Source: Rhipicephalus microplus (Eukaryota; Arthropoda; Arachnida; Ixodida; Ixodidae). Taken from it: a DNA stretch of 64,000 nt. Positions 43,487-54,594 of the stretch are shown here, one piece after another. Position 1 is the first letter of the stretch; every line of letters starts with the position of its first letter. The stretch lies in assembly GCF_043290135.1 (NCBI RefSeq), contig NW_027464588.1, positions 5,075,501 to 5,139,500 on the forward strand, read 5' to 3'. A model generated the notes under the pieces. It was not told the origin of the DNA. It did not search any database and saw only the letters and a list, made by a program, of their open reading frames with translations. A program made the position numbers and the translations under genes.

Positions 43487-44180
43487 AGAAATTGGCCCCG
43501 CACAACCCTTGAGTACACGCGGAGAAATTCCATCTGGACCACTAGATTTACTCTCATCAACGTCCTCAATAGTTTTTCAATTTCATTAACACGAAGCTCG
43601 ACAGGAAGCATAGGCGAAATGCTCATAATAGTTTGATGATAATTACAGCTGTGTTTGGGTAAGAATACCGAATGGAAAAAGTTGTTTAGGCATGCAGCCT
43701 TATCCTAGTCATTCGTAATTACCGTGCTGTTACAATTTAACTCCTGTATTCCAAAGGAATCTGAGCCACACTGTTTTAAGTACTTCCAAAACATTTTAGG
43801 ATTTGATTTCATTTTGTTGCTCATTTCAGTGAAGTAATCATCTTTAGCTTTTTCTATCTTTAGCTTATATTCGTGGATAATCGACTTCAGTTTTTCAAAG
43901 TGAGCAACTGATTTGCTTTTCTTGAATGCGCCTAATGCCCTCTTCTTTTTTTGATAAGTTTTAATATTTGTGCTGTTACCCTTGGTTGTTTGTGCTTTTT
44001 TAGCCGTGATGAATGAACATTGGGGATATGTCTATTTGTTAACTCGGAAAATATATTCTTAAATTTGTCCCACATATCATGCACATTGCCCTCCTCAAAA
44101 AGACATTCAAAAACAGGGAACGAATTGCGAAGTTTTTAGAAATTGCATCGTAGTCACCCTTGTCATAAAAGTAGATCCTT

Positions 44181-44858
44181 CTACTCGTAGGTAACTTTGC
44201 ACACACTTTTTTTCTTTCGGATACAAGCAACAACAGCAAGATGGTCACTAATTCCTGGAATTACAGTCACGTCATTTACGAAATTTGGCGAGTTACAAAA
44301 CAACAAGTCTAACACAGCGTCATATCGAGTAGGGGTGGTAACGTACTGCGTCAAACCAAACGTGTCGACAATATTTTTCATCGCAAGGTTCATGCGCCCG
44401 CTTATACTTATACAGGAACCATTACCCCAGGATAAGCCAGGCAGATTAAAATCCCCCCTTAGGAGCATTGTCTGGGCTGACGCTTCAGAAAGAATTTCAT
44501 CTAATGTTTGCATTATGCTAATATCTGAGCTCGGCGAGCGATAAACCGCTCTGACCAAAAACGCGAAGTTATCAGGCAGTATTATCTTGCACCATACAGA
44601 CTCCAGTGCGTCGCACTTATAATCAACTTCAAATGACTGTAAGCAAGAACGAACAAGTAAAAAAACGCCACCACCTGCTGTGAGCCTGTCGTTGCGATAG
44701 ACAACGTAAATTTGCGGAAACACCTCACTATCAGCAATCGAGGGCTTTAGCCAAGATTCTGTGCCAAGGACTATATCTGCGTTAACACTCTCAATTAAGC
44801 CCAAGAGCTCAGCAACTTTATTAACTACGCTTCGGCAGTTCACGATGACAGCAACAAG
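44181..44858 (-). CDS. LINE ORF2, apurinic-type endonuclease part
   Basis: Cuts target DNA for target-primed reverse transcription. Visible motifs are VNCRSVVNK (Asn), GTESWL (catalytic Glu), VYRSPS, LRGDFNLPG (GDFN block) and ISDHLAVVA (SDH, catalytic His). The frame opens upstream of the first in-frame GTG/ATG at LVAVIVNC. It ends at 44181. The linker to RT (44180-43487) is broken by stops and shifts, so ORF2 is not continuous. Confidence 0.85.
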   Translation of the reverse strand, partial: LVAVIVNCRSVVNKVAELLGLIESVNADIVLGTESWLKPSIADSEVFPQIYVVYRNDRLTAGGGVFLLVRSCLQSFEVDYKCDALESVWCKIILPDNFAFLVRAVYRSPSSDISIMQTLDEILSEASAQTMLLRGDFNLPGLSWGNGSCISISGRMNLAMKNIVDTFGLTQYVTTPTRYDAVLDLLFCNSPNFVNDVTVIPGISDHLAVVACIRKKKSVCKVTYE

Positions 44859-45020
44859 TTTTTGACATCAGTATTTCTTCTTTTTTCTAGTTTATCATTG
44901 CCTGCGTACTGGGACGACCTCTTCTTTTTCGTCATCCCACCTCAAAGCCCTGCCTTTAATAATCAGTTTGTCAAAATTCAGCTTCACTTTATTGTTCTTA
45001 TCCTCTCTTTTTGTCTTAGC

Positions 45021-45569
45021 CTATTCCCACAGCTTAATCCTGATACTTCTTGTCTCATGTAAGTAATCTTCACTAACGCTGTACTGGGAATTCTTGAATC
45101 TTTTGGCATTGAGAAGCACTGCCTGACGCTCTTTGTACAGTGAGAATTTAACAATAATTGGCCTCTTCTTATTCTCATTATAGCGTCCTAAGCGATGTGC
45201 CCTTTCCACAGATTCGAGTTCCATTTCAAGGCTCGTTTTGTAAATATTCTTTATTATGGCTTCGGATTCATCCCAGGATTCTGAGATTTTATCATCAACG
45301 CCATAGAAAACAGGATTTTTCCAGCGACTTTTGTTTTCGAGGTCATTTGTTTTCTTTTGCAGATCTTTCACCTGTTGCATGAGTTGCCGTTTTATAGCTG
45401 CCTGTTCCGTTACAATCTTGCTGATGTCCCTTATCTGGTTCTGAGTTTGGCTAAGATTATCTTTTACTTCCATCAGTATGTTCTCATTTTTTTCGAACCT
45501 GGATTCAATGCCGTTTAACTTTGAACTTAAAGTTTCCTGCCCACTCCGCAAACATTTCAGCACTTCCAT
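45021..45569 (-). CDS. LINE ORF1 protein (182 aa)
   Basis: ORF1 proteins of this group bind RNA and act as nucleic-acid chaperones. The N-terminal 90 residues are predicted coiled coil by eye (heptads in KLNGIESRFEKNENILMEVK, and QVKDLQKKTNDLENKS). The rest resembles the RRM-like part of L1/CR1-type ORF1 (PVFYGVDD, ESVERAHRLGRYNENKKRP). There is no gag-type zinc knuckle in the frame. It ends in LWE before the ORF2 region. The frame is open and may be complete or slightly 5' truncated. Confidence 0.75.
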   Translation of the reverse strand: MEVLKCLRSGQETLSSKLNGIESRFEKNENILMEVKDNLSQTQNQIRDISKIVTEQAAIKRQLMQQVKDLQKKTNDLENKSRWKNPVFYGVDDKISESWDESEAIIKNIYKTSLEMELESVERAHRLGRYNENKKRPIIVKFSLYKERQAVLLNAKRFKNSQYSVSEDYLHETRSIRIKLWE

Positions 45570-45788
45570 CTCCGGTGTCTTAGCGGGACCTGGGTTCAGT
45601 TCAATATCCCCCCGCGAGTATTAACAACAAAATCAAATACAGCACTCTGTTAGAAAATAATCGGAATCTCTTCAGACGCGACCTTTGCATCGTGCACCCG
45701 TGGTTTTTGTTACGAACAGTTAGCAACGTGGGAGAAGCCGGCAATGCATATACAAGTCTCCGCGATTGGGATGGGTAGTAATGACTAA

Positions 45789-46170
45789 CCTGCACCAGCA
45801 ACAGTTGCATCAGCGACATGTCGGCAAGTGTGCCGGCTCCAAATCCCGCGAAGCCATCGTGCTGAGTGCCTATATATGCCTGATCGGCACCACGTGAGTT
45901 CTGTTTGCCCAAATTGATTGGTTGATCCTCGCTGATCCATCCGTGGCTCGGGCCACACGTGCCTCTGACGACAGATGATGACCCATGCACACGTACGTGT
46001 GGATAATAGTCGAGATACTGTAGATGCTGACCAGGGATCAGACAAAAAGGGCTGTGTCCTGCTTTCCGCTACATCGAAGTGGATCGCAGAAACCAGTAGC
46101 AGAGGTACCTGCACCAGCAACAGTTGCATCCACGACATGTCGGCAAGTGTGCCGGCTCCAAATCCCTGTT
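45789..46170 (-). repeat. Partial tandem duplication at the LINE 5' end
   Basis: A block of about 62 bp starting cctgcaccagcaacagttgcat (45789-45852) recurs at 46108-46170 with a 319-bp offset. Both copies lie upstream of ORF1 on the minus strand. Tandem 5' units occur in the promoters of several LINE groups, but here only one and a fraction of units are seen. Confidence 0.7.
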
Positions 46171-46174
46171 GTGT

Positions 46175-46219
46175 CCGTGCCGCGACAAACAACAGGAACT
46201 GTCGTTTGTCGCGGCACGG
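46175..46219. repeat. Perfect 16-bp hairpin in gypsy B pol
   Basis: Arms CCGTGCCGCGACAAAC (46175-46190) and its exact complement (46204-46219) surround a 13-base loop. Gypsy A has no such palindrome at the homologous place. It lies just beside the LINE border. Confidence 0.85.
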
Positions 46220-46357
46220 ATTCTGACAGCTTTGATGCGAGCGTAGAAGCAATGCACATAAACTGCGTGAAGAAGAATGTGTTGGTTCCCCGTTGTGTGG
46301 TGTTGATAGATGGCGGACGAACTGGCCTATGGACTGTGAACTGTTTCTTCTGAGCCC

Positions 46358-47989
46358 GTGACACTACCCAATGGTTTGAAATTAGCTTCAATCAGTAAAG
46401 AACACGCGACCTTATCAGTGGTCGAGCTCACAGACGTGCCGGAAGAACGTGACGAAACTGGTTGTCATAATTTGGACGGGGCGCTTATGGCAACGATAAA
46501 TAAGTCGCTTAGCTCAAGAGAGCGCCGAACTTTAATGAATGTGCTGTTGAAGCACGTTTCGGTATTTGACTTTGCGCAGAAGGGCAAAGTAATCCCTATC
46601 TCCGTCTCGAACGCGCCATACCATCAACACTGGCACGGCAAGTCCGAATCGCCAAAAACCATATCGTGTTTCCCCGTCAGAAAGACAAATTTTCAACGAC
46701 GAAGTACAGGACATGATGCAAAAGGGAGTGGTGCAATTTCAGCCAGTCCGTGGGCAGCACCGGTAATCCTTTTTAAGAAGAAAGATGGATCTTGGAGATT
46801 TTGCGTCGACTATTGCCAACTGAATGCTGTGACTAAAAAGGACGTATACCCGCTGCCCCGCATAGAGGACGCAATAGAATGCTTACATTCGGCCTCTTAT
46901 TTTTCCTCCGTAGACTTACGATCCGGTTATTGGCAAATTCCGATGCACCCAGAGGACAAGGAAAAGACTGCTTTTGTAACCCCTGATGGGCTCTTTGAAT
47001 TCAACGTGACGCCATTTGGACTGTGCAATGCACCGGCAACGTTCGAGAGGTTTATGGACACCATTCTGCGTGGCTTGAAGTGGAACATCTGCATGTGCTA
47101 CCTCGAAGACGTCGTCATCTTTGGCCGCACGTTCAGTGAACACAACTCTCGTCTGGATACTGTTTTGAACTGTATCCGAAATGCTGGCCTAATTTTAAAC
47201 TCGAAGAAATGCCACTTCGGAGACCGCCAGACGCTTGTGCTCGGGCATCTCGTTGACAAGGATGGCACCCGCCCTGACCCCCAGAAGAAAGCAGTTGAGC
47301 CGTTCAATGCGCCACGTTCCATCAAGGAGCTTCGTAGTTTCCTGAGGCTTTGTTCGTACTTCCGCCGCTTTATTCCAAAGTTTGCCGACGTTGCGTATCC
47401 TCTCACATGCCTCTTACGAAAAGACAATTCCTTTGAGTGGACTCCGGAGTGAGATTTTTCATTCCGTCAATTGAAGTTTTTGCTGACGTCACGACCCGTC
47501 CTTCAGCACTTCAGTCCTTCTGCTCCGACAGAGCTTCATACGGATGCTAGCGGCATAGGTATCGGAGCCGTTCTAGTACAACGTTACGGCGACCGCGAAC
47601 ACGTCATCGCATACGCAAGTTGCTCCCTAAGCAGGCCGGAACAAAACTACACTGTTACGGAACAAGAATGTCTGGCGGTATTATTTGCAATTCAGCGGTT
47701 TAGGTCTTACCTGTACGGACGCCCATTCATAGTCGTAACCGACCACCACTCGTTGTCTTGGCTTGTCAACCTTCGTGACCCTTGTGGTCGCCTTGCGCGC
47801 TGGGCACTCCGGCTACAAGAATACAGTTTTACAGTCGCTTACAAGAGGGGTCGTCGACATGCTGACGCGGACTGTCTTTCACGTATGCCACTTAGCACAA
47901 CGAACTGTAAATCCGATGACCTTGACCAGGTTGTAACGTCTGTGTCGCCTACGTTCCCGAACTATCTTAGTTTCAGAGCAGAACAGTGA
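46358..47989 (+). pseudogene. Gypsy B reverse transcriptase and RNase H
   Basis: Open from 46358 to a TGA at 47450-47452 and again in the same frame to 47989. RT motifs are [36 protein letters not shown] (first Asp), TPFGLCNAPATFERFM and the catalytic box CYLEDVVIFG, in which the first Asp of YxDD is Glu. About 110 bp at 46620-46735 are read in a wrong frame between two compensating indels. RNase H shows [23 protein letters not shown] and [12 protein letters not shown]. The TGA replaces a Cys codon that gypsy A retains. Frame and motif order match gypsy A. Confidence 0.9.
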
Positions 47990-47999
47990 AGGACGCTAA

Positions 48000-49202
48000 A
48001 CTAGCACCACCATTCGCTGCTGCATCCGCTTCCACTATTGCACGCCGTTTCTGTATGCGTGATGGACTGTTGTTCAAAAGGAACCTCTCCAGCAGTGGCG
48101 CGCGTTTCCTTCTAGTGGTCCCGGAGAGCCTGCGAACAGTTATTATGAGTGTCATGCACGACGACCCTACATCTGGACATTTATGTTTGGTGCGGAGACT
48201 TCACCGGATTAAAGAGCGCTTTTATTGACCTGGTATGCAAAAGTACGTTGAGAGTTATGTGGCAAGCTGCATGCAATGTCAGCGTCACAAACGTCCATCA
48301 ACTGGTCCAGCTGGTCTTCTACAGCCTATGCCTACTTCAAGCGCACCTTTCGAACAAGTGGGGTTGACTTTCTGGGCCCCTTTCCAAAATCGGCTAAGGG
48401 CAACCGACGGATAATTGTTTGCGTCAACTACCACACACGCTACTGAGAGACGGCGGCCGTCCCCTCCGCAACTGCCAGTGAAGTCTAGTCGTTTTTGTTA
48501 CAGTACGTCATCCTCCGACACGGCCCACCTCGCCTGATTATCAGCGATCGTGGACGACAATTCACAGCGGATGTCGTGGAGGAGCTACTCCGTTTATGTG
48601 AATCCCACCTGATCACTCGACACCATACCACCCCCCAAACTAATGGGCTGACGGAGCGTACCAACCACACCATTATCAACATGTTGTCTATGTATGTCTC
48701 ATGCGACCACAAGAACTGGGATGACGTACTCCCGTTCATTACTTACGCGTTCAACACCGCGAAGCATGAGATTACAGGCTATAGCCCTTTCTTTTTGCTT
48801 TATGCGCGTGTGTCCCAGCACACAATCGACACAGGATTACCTTTCTATGATCACGACAACGTCACTGTCGCCGAGACTCTCTGCCTCGCTGAAGAGGCGC
48901 GTCGCATAGCTCTACTACGCACATTGGCATCGAAAGAGAAGGCGAAGGTACGCTATGACATTCACCATCGACCAGTGATTTATCGCCGTGGTGATCTGGT
49001 GTGGTTGTGGACTCCGATGCGCAAGCGGGGGTTATGCCAAAAGTTTTTGGCCACTTACGATGGACCTTTTGTCATTGTCGACAGACTTGCAGAGGTTAAC
49101 TATGTAACAGCTCGTCTCGCGGCGAGTGGTCGACGAGCTGCCAAAACTCAAGTGGTTCATGTTGCCCGCCTGAAACTATACACGCCACGACAACTCGACT
49201 GA
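48000..49202 (+). pseudogene. Gypsy B integrase (broken N-terminal half, intact core)
   Basis: Zinc-module remnants (HDDPTSGHL ... CQRHKRPS) lie in two frames with a TGA at 48226-48228 in place of the Trp codon of gypsy A. The first core Asp region is frameshifted (48340-48480). From 48495 the frame is open: IISDRGRQFTADV (second Asp), NGLTERTNHTI (catalytic Glu retained), YAFNTAKHEITGYSPFFLLY, then the C-terminal module YDGPFVIVDRL and a stop at 49200-49202. It overlaps neither LTR. Confidence 0.88.
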
Positions 49203-49236
49203 CTTGTCCAGCGGCCTTCGTCTGCGCGGAGAGGAA

Positions 49237-49400
49237 TGTTGCGCACATGCACGAAGACAAAGAAGCGTATAAGGTGAAGCGAGAAAGGAAGAAGAGGATC
49301 AGAAGGATCTTTAATCATTCGGCCGCATCTGAGCTGCCTGCCCCTCACGACCTAATAAACGGCCCCTTTCAACGCCTACCAGTCTCTTTCAAACGTAACA
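49237..49400 (+). repeat. Gypsy B 3' LTR (164 bp)
   Basis: Starts TGTTGCGCACATGCACG and ends TTCAAACGTAACA, preceded by gcggagaggaa and followed by ATAT. Confidence 0.92.
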
Positions 49401-49404
49401 ATAT

Positions 49405-50380
49405 CACTGATTCTTGCGAACTCTGTTGGCATTGTCTGGAATTTCACACTGTAGAACTAGTTTTGTCGCCCTGGCACCCTGGGAGGTTGCAAACATGACC
49501 AGCTTGGTGGGTTTTTAAAATTTTGGTACATTAACGAGGTTGTGGGACCTCTTATCAACCCTTCATATGTCGCATGTAAAGAACCTGTATATAGTCAAAT
49601 ATATGTATCATTTCGAGGCTTTCAACATTTCATTGCTACGCAAACATCATTTGTACATCTTGTAACAATGAATACATAAATTATAATATTTATTGTCCGG
49701 TCCTGCTGTTTTGAATAAACATATAAAAATTGTAAGCAGTGCCTATTCGTTTTCAGCTTCTTTGTTCATTTTCAGAATGAGAAATTTTACTTCAGACACT
49801 GCTTGTCAGAAATGGTGGGACCTTCAGCAAAGCTTTTACATTGTAACTGGAACAATGCAAAATGGTGTTTAATGATGCATTTATGTGTTCTCTTAGCCAT
49901 TTGTCAACATACCTAGCAATAAAAAGTGTACATTATTATATATGAAGTGTCTCAAAGGGCTAAGCCACCATAACTGAACAGTTTAACTATAAATGAATAA
50001 ATAATAAAGTTGTCTACATTATTGCTATACAAAAAAAAGGGGGGGGGGGAAGGACCACAGGCCACAAGCTACAAAACTAGCTCGATTGTGCCTGAGGCTC
50101 AACTGAATACACTGATATGGTATACGTGGCTAAAAAACTGCACCTAACAAGCAAAATTCATTACTTCATGATTCGCAATAAAAAAACTAAATTTTGAAGT
50201 TGGAACTCGAATGAAATACCGTACTCAACCGGTATAATATACATCAAAAAGCATACGCACTGCACATTACACAATATGTGTTATTTAGTTGATGGCGTGT
50301 GTATGCAACTGTCATGTTGAGTGTGTCACAGTTCATAAAGTGATGGCATCCAGAGGGATGCACACAGACACACTTCACTT
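49405..50380. other. Flank after gypsy B, possible displaced 3' UTR of the host gene
   Basis: No ORF or repeat recognised. AATAAA occurs at about 49714. A run of eight A followed by eleven G lies at 50031-50049. If gypsy B sits in the host 3' UTR, this would be its distal part. That is inference only. Confidence 0.35.
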
Positions 50381-50518
50381 TAACTATTTACTTTCGATCA
50401 AACATGAAAATGAAATACACATGAAAAGCTACTGACAACCCTGTTATAACTGTAGTGGCTGCTTCGAATTTGACATAGCTAATTAGGAGTCCAAATAGTA
50501 ACCTAACTTCGCTGCACG

Positions 50519-50906
50519 TTAAAAAACATAGTCCGAATATAGTACTTTCCTTGGTGGAAGTTTGGGTCCGCAGTAGCAATTGACACCAGGGCCTGGAGCG
50601 TAGCCGATGTGGGTTCTGTCCAGGAGTCTGTGCACATCCTGACTTCGCCCGAACAAAGTCTCGACTGCCTCGATCTCTAGGTCAGCTTTGTCGAAATATC
50701 GTGGCTTCTCCCGAGATTCCTTTGGGGTCACTCGCAGGAGAGGAGCATTTCTTCCTGCTGCGCCGGTGTGCGGGGTGTTTACACTGAACGTTGTCTGACG
50801 CCGGGACGGCAGGGCCTACGTTGGGGGTGACTTCATGTTTTCTGGTTTTGCGATATGAGACGCTCACTCTAAGTTTGCACTGTCTGGTGATGTATTCACT
50901 GGACAT
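50519..50906 (-). pseudogene. Unrecognised broken ORF with Cys-rich and acidic parts
   Basis: Two overlapping minus-strand frames seem to be one broken coding sequence. The first starts at 50906 (MSSEYITRQCKLRVSVSYRK) and closes at 50682. The second continues with KPRYFDKADLEIEAVETLFG and ends VNCYCGPKLPPRKVLYSDYVF-like before TAA at 50519. A one-base shift around 50700-50730 would connect them. Codon composition is good in both. No domain known to me. It could be a processed pseudogene or an exon pair whose intron I cannot define. Confidence 0.35.
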
Positions 50907-51019
50907 AGATACACTTAGTTCGATTATTCAACGAAGTCCTTTCATATATGCACACCAGTGGCAATGCGTAGACTGAAACCTCGATATCAGCTTCCAAATT
51001 ATAACTTATTTTTTAAATA

Positions 51020-51900
51020 GAACAGTTGGTGCCGGTGGTGGAGTTTGTGTCCTGGTTAAAAAATCAATTGCTTGTGACCCCTTGCTTGAATTTTGTGAAC
51101 TTACACCTGATTATGAATTTTTTTGTACACTATCGAGCTGCATGGTTATTGCGGTTTGTTACCGTCCTCCTGCTGGTCGTATGATGAATTTTCTTTCATT
51201 TTTAGATAAATTTTTGAATTATGTAAATCTAAAAAAATATCACGTGGTGTGAGGAAGTGATTTTAATATAAATTTGCTTTCTGATAGTAACGTTACCAGA
51301 GATTTTCTTGCAGTTATTTCAGCCAATGGCTGCGCCAATTCCATTACTAAACCAACAAGAATTACACCTACAACCGAACCTCTTATTGACCTTTTTATTA
51401 CAAACTTTAATGAGAATCGTTATTTAAGTTCCGTGGTTGGTTACGGTATTAGCGACCACTTTCCAGTTCTATTCGCAGTTAAAACACAAGTAAACAAGAC
51501 GGTGCCGAGGCGGCGTCTAGTACAACGCGTTACCGGGAATGGACTCGAGGCCTTTAGAGAGGCAGTTGCTTGTGTGAATTGGGCTCACGTCGTTGCCATG
51601 ACAGATGCAAACGTCGCATACAACACTTTTTTTTGGAAAATTTGTAGAAATATACAATACTTATTTTCCAACCCGCGCCTGTTTCCCATCTAAAAAGCAA
51701 AAAAAGAGTGGATTACGTCAAGCTTATTGAAAAAAAATTCGGAAGAAAAATCAAATGTACAAAAAATTTGTTGAACAGCGTAATCAAGAACTATTTTCGC
51801 AGTTTAAACTATACAGAAATAAACTCAATAAAGAATTACAACAGGCAAGAGATGCGTACTATTACGCTTTGTTTGAATCCTGTCAAGATAACGTGAAAAA
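51020..51900 (+). pseudogene. LINE endonuclease remnant
   Basis: Matches the C-terminal part of APE-type endonucleases: VIAVCYRPPAG, then a TGA at 51249-51251 next to the DFNI of the GDFN block, then TEPLIDLFITN and YGISDHFPVLF (SDH). After 51690 the frame is lost in A-rich sequence. Confidence 0.75.
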
Positions 51901-51927
51901 ATATGGATACAAATAAATACGGTAGTT

Positions 51928-53624
51928 TTGCAGTCGAACAATGTCATAGCTCCCGTTGAGATCGTTGTTGATGGAGCTAGCGTCACGGGCAAAGACATGT
52001 GTGATGCCTTTAACGCTCATTTTGTTAGCCGCAGGACTGAATGTGCTGCACCGCCAAATGAATATTCCTATTTTTATAACAGTAATTGCATGTTTATGAA
52101 CCCAGTGACATGCTCAGAAGTTTATTCTGTTTTTATGAATATGAAAAATTCTCAAAGCCGGGATGCAGATGACGTCCAGATAAAGCCGGTGAAATACGTC
52201 CTTGATATATTAACCCCAATACTTACAGACATCTTTAACCTCTGCCTTAATTCAGGCGTTTTTCCCACCGAAATGCAAAAGGCAAAAGTGTCCGCCCTCA
52301 TTAAAAAGGGAGACAGGAGATGTGCGTCAAACTATCGACCCGTGTCAATATAGCCGGTATTTTCTAAAGGGCTTGAAAAAATAATTCAGATTCGGATGTC
52401 ATCATTTTGTAAAACTCATAAATTAGTTTCTGACGATCAATACGGCTTTGTAACACACAAATCTACAGAATTAGCACTACTTCAAGAAAAAGAATACGTA
52501 TTACGCTCTTTTGAAGAAAAGAAAGTTGTTCTAGGCGTGTTCATAGGTTTTTCTCAGGCATTCGATTGCATTATACGCAACATACTTTTATCGAAACTTG
52601 ATAGGTATGGCTTCCGCGGTTGTGTTCACTCTTTACTCGCCTCTTACTTAGCCAGTCGCACACAGTATGTTTGTATTGATACCCACAAATCATCTGTTAA
52701 GCGTATAATAGCTGGAGTTCCACAGGGGAGTATATTAGGACTTTTGTTGTTTAACTTATATATTAATGATATTTTAAGCTTATGTCAACAAGCTAAGTGC
52801 ATTTTGTATGCCGATGATATGACTATACTTTTTTCGTTGGACTCGTCTGACCAGATCGGAAGGGAAACTAACGCTGTCTTGCAGTCTATTCAATGCTGGT
52901 CAATTACTAATCGATTAAAAATAAACGCAAACAAGTCTAAAGCTATACTGTTTCGACCCCGAAATAAACAAATCATTGTTCCGCAGTATGTTAAATTTGG
53001 TTCTGACTCAATAGAAATCGTGGAATGCCTGAAGGTATTAGGAGTGTACTTCAGTAGTCACCTTACTTGGGATGACCACGTTAATTCTGTAATGATAAAA
53101 TTGTCTCGCATTGCAGGAATTCTTAGCAAACACCGCCACTTAATTCCACTTAAAGTTAAGTTACAGCTTTATAAATCTTTGTTTGAATCTTATCTAAAAT
53201 ACGCTCACCTAGTTTGGGGAACTACTACGCTTGCTAATAAAAATAGACTCAATTTACTGCAAAAAAATCCTTGCGTTCCATTTGGAATTTGAGCTTCTCG
53301 GCCCACACTGGTCATTTATTTCAGAAATACTGCATTACCAAAATTTTCGATCTTTATAATGTAAGATCAGCTCTTAGCTTCAAGAAAGAACTAGCGAAAA
53401 ATTGCAAAAATTTATCTGAGCTGGCCTGCCTTTGCCTGAATGCGCCTGTATACACTTGCAGAAACACTGAACGATGGCACGTGCCCACCTTTCGTACATC
53501 ATACGGTCTGCAAACATTATCTAATACTCTGCCGCGCTTACTGAACAAACTGGAAGCAAGAAACATAGATATGACGCGTACTTCCAAAAAGGAAGTGCGT
53601 AGATTGATAGCGTCATCCTGGTAG
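51928..53624 (+). pseudogene. LINE reverse transcriptase, three frames
   Basis: First frame 51928-52353: MQKAKVSALIKKGDRRCASNYRP, ending at a TAG. Second frame 52396-53292: SDDQYGFVTHKST, GFSQAFDCI (first Asp region altered from the usual DxxKAFD), IAGVPQGSILGLLLFNLYIND and CILYADDMTILF (YADD intact). The C-terminal part SYLKYAHLVWGTT is cut by a shift near 53280 and continues 53271-53624 (ARNIDMTRTSKKEVRR). Two breaks in all. The catalytic palm is preserved. Confidence 0.82.
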
Positions 53625-54344
53625 GGTTTCTTTTTTTTTTACGTCGCCCATTTTGTTATCGCTAAGTGTCTATCGATTCTGCCTTGCGGGCCTTCGTTAC
53701 AGACCTTCTTTTTACTCCTTCTCCTTGCTACTCAAATTTTTTGCGCCTTCAACAACAAAAATCACATTTTTTCCTGTGTGTACCGTTTTAATGCATTATG
53801 CATCCAATTTTTCGGGCCTTCAATTTCTAGCCGTTGGTTTTCCTATGTGTAACATTTTAGTGGATATGCATCTCAGTGTGGGTGATACCCTGATTGGTGT
53901 AACCATTTTTTGAAGCGCTTATTCCTGTTCTGTTGTGTGCAGTAGCTCATATGTATACTTTTTATTATCGGTCTTTCTTTTACCGGTGCATCTTTTTTTG
54001 TAAATTGACACTATTTGCACTTTTGTATGTTTCAGTATTGCCTCGTCGTTTCTCTTTTTCTTGTTTGTAGCGTTCCCATGTTTTTCGAATACAATATCGT
54101 TTCTTTGTTTAGTTGTTAGCGTGCATATATTTTTTACTTGCATATTTTTGTTATTGCAATAGAATTGCGATACTTTGTTGTGTTGTGTCTATTACTGTAA
54201 ATTTCTACAGCATGCATATCTGCCGTCTGCTGCTGACGTTTGAATTGGGCTGGCGGGCCTGTCAAGCTGCTTGTATGCAGCTTTTGTCGTCAGCCTTTCA
54301 ATGTATTCACGATAAATAAATAAAGAATACCTCCATCCAAAAAA

Positions 54345-54500
54345 ATATAACAGAGCCAGATATAAGGAAATATCGGTTATAACGAAGTAAACGAAACAGT
54401 CTCGCAATAGTCAGGAATATACCTAACGAATTTTTTGATATAATGAACCTATTTTTGTGTAAGATCCAACATTGTGGTTATGAGGTTTGAGTTCAGTTCT
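54345..54500 (+). repeat. Dispersed short repeat (copy 2; related to 7945-8090)
   Basis: Carries aaatatcggttataacgaagtaaacga, a tcgcaatag block, taacgaatttttt and a gtggttatgaggtttgag end, in the same order as at 7945. It directly follows the LINE tail. Confidence 0.5.
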
Positions 54501-54594
54501 CGGTACAATGATGTTCATTTTATGTTGTTAAACTAGCCAGTGATTGAGTTCTCTGCATGTCATGATGCCAGGTATGCTGTGGGAGCGCAGGGTG

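Larger units (their letters stand above)
41897..46164 (-). mobile_element. CR1/L2-type LINE, nearly full length, inserted in gypsy B
   Basis: The minus strand carries a 5' region with a partial duplication (45789-46170), ORF1 (45569-45021), an APE endonuclease (44858-44181), an RT domain and a C-terminal domain (to 42236), then a 3' UTR that ends gggtatctgatgaataaaaaataataaa at 41897. Gypsy B sequence stops at 41896 and resumes at 46165, as judged by comparison with gypsy A. I see no clear long target duplication. Motif order and the short A-rich tail fit the CR1/L2/jockey group. The exact clade needs a tree. Confidence 0.88.
34652..49400 (+). mobile_element. Gypsy B: Ty3/gypsy LTR retrotransposon with two large nested insertions
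   Basis: LTRs of 184 bp (34652-34835) and 164 bp (49237-49400), TG...CA ends, and 4-bp target duplication ATAT (34648-34651 and 49401-49404). Its gag and pol match gypsy A closely, so the two are sister elements. A primer-binding-like stretch (tggtggagaagctggg) starts three bases after the 5' LTR. Inside are gypsy C (35535-40733) in gag and a LINE (41897-46164) after the protease. Removing both leaves about 5.28 kb. Coding is broken by stops, indels and a catalytic change. Confidence 0.94.
50998..54335 (+). mobile_element. CR1/jockey-like LINE, 5' truncated, plus strand
   Basis: Starts abruptly inside the endonuclease (VGAGGGVCVLVKKS) and ends with a 3' UTR and an (ataa)n-like tail (gataaataaataaag). 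It contains remnants of the endonuclease, a largely open RT frame and a C-terminal part. It is a different family from the LINE in gypsy B: RT sequences differ strongly and the 3' ends are unrelated. Confidence 0.85.
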
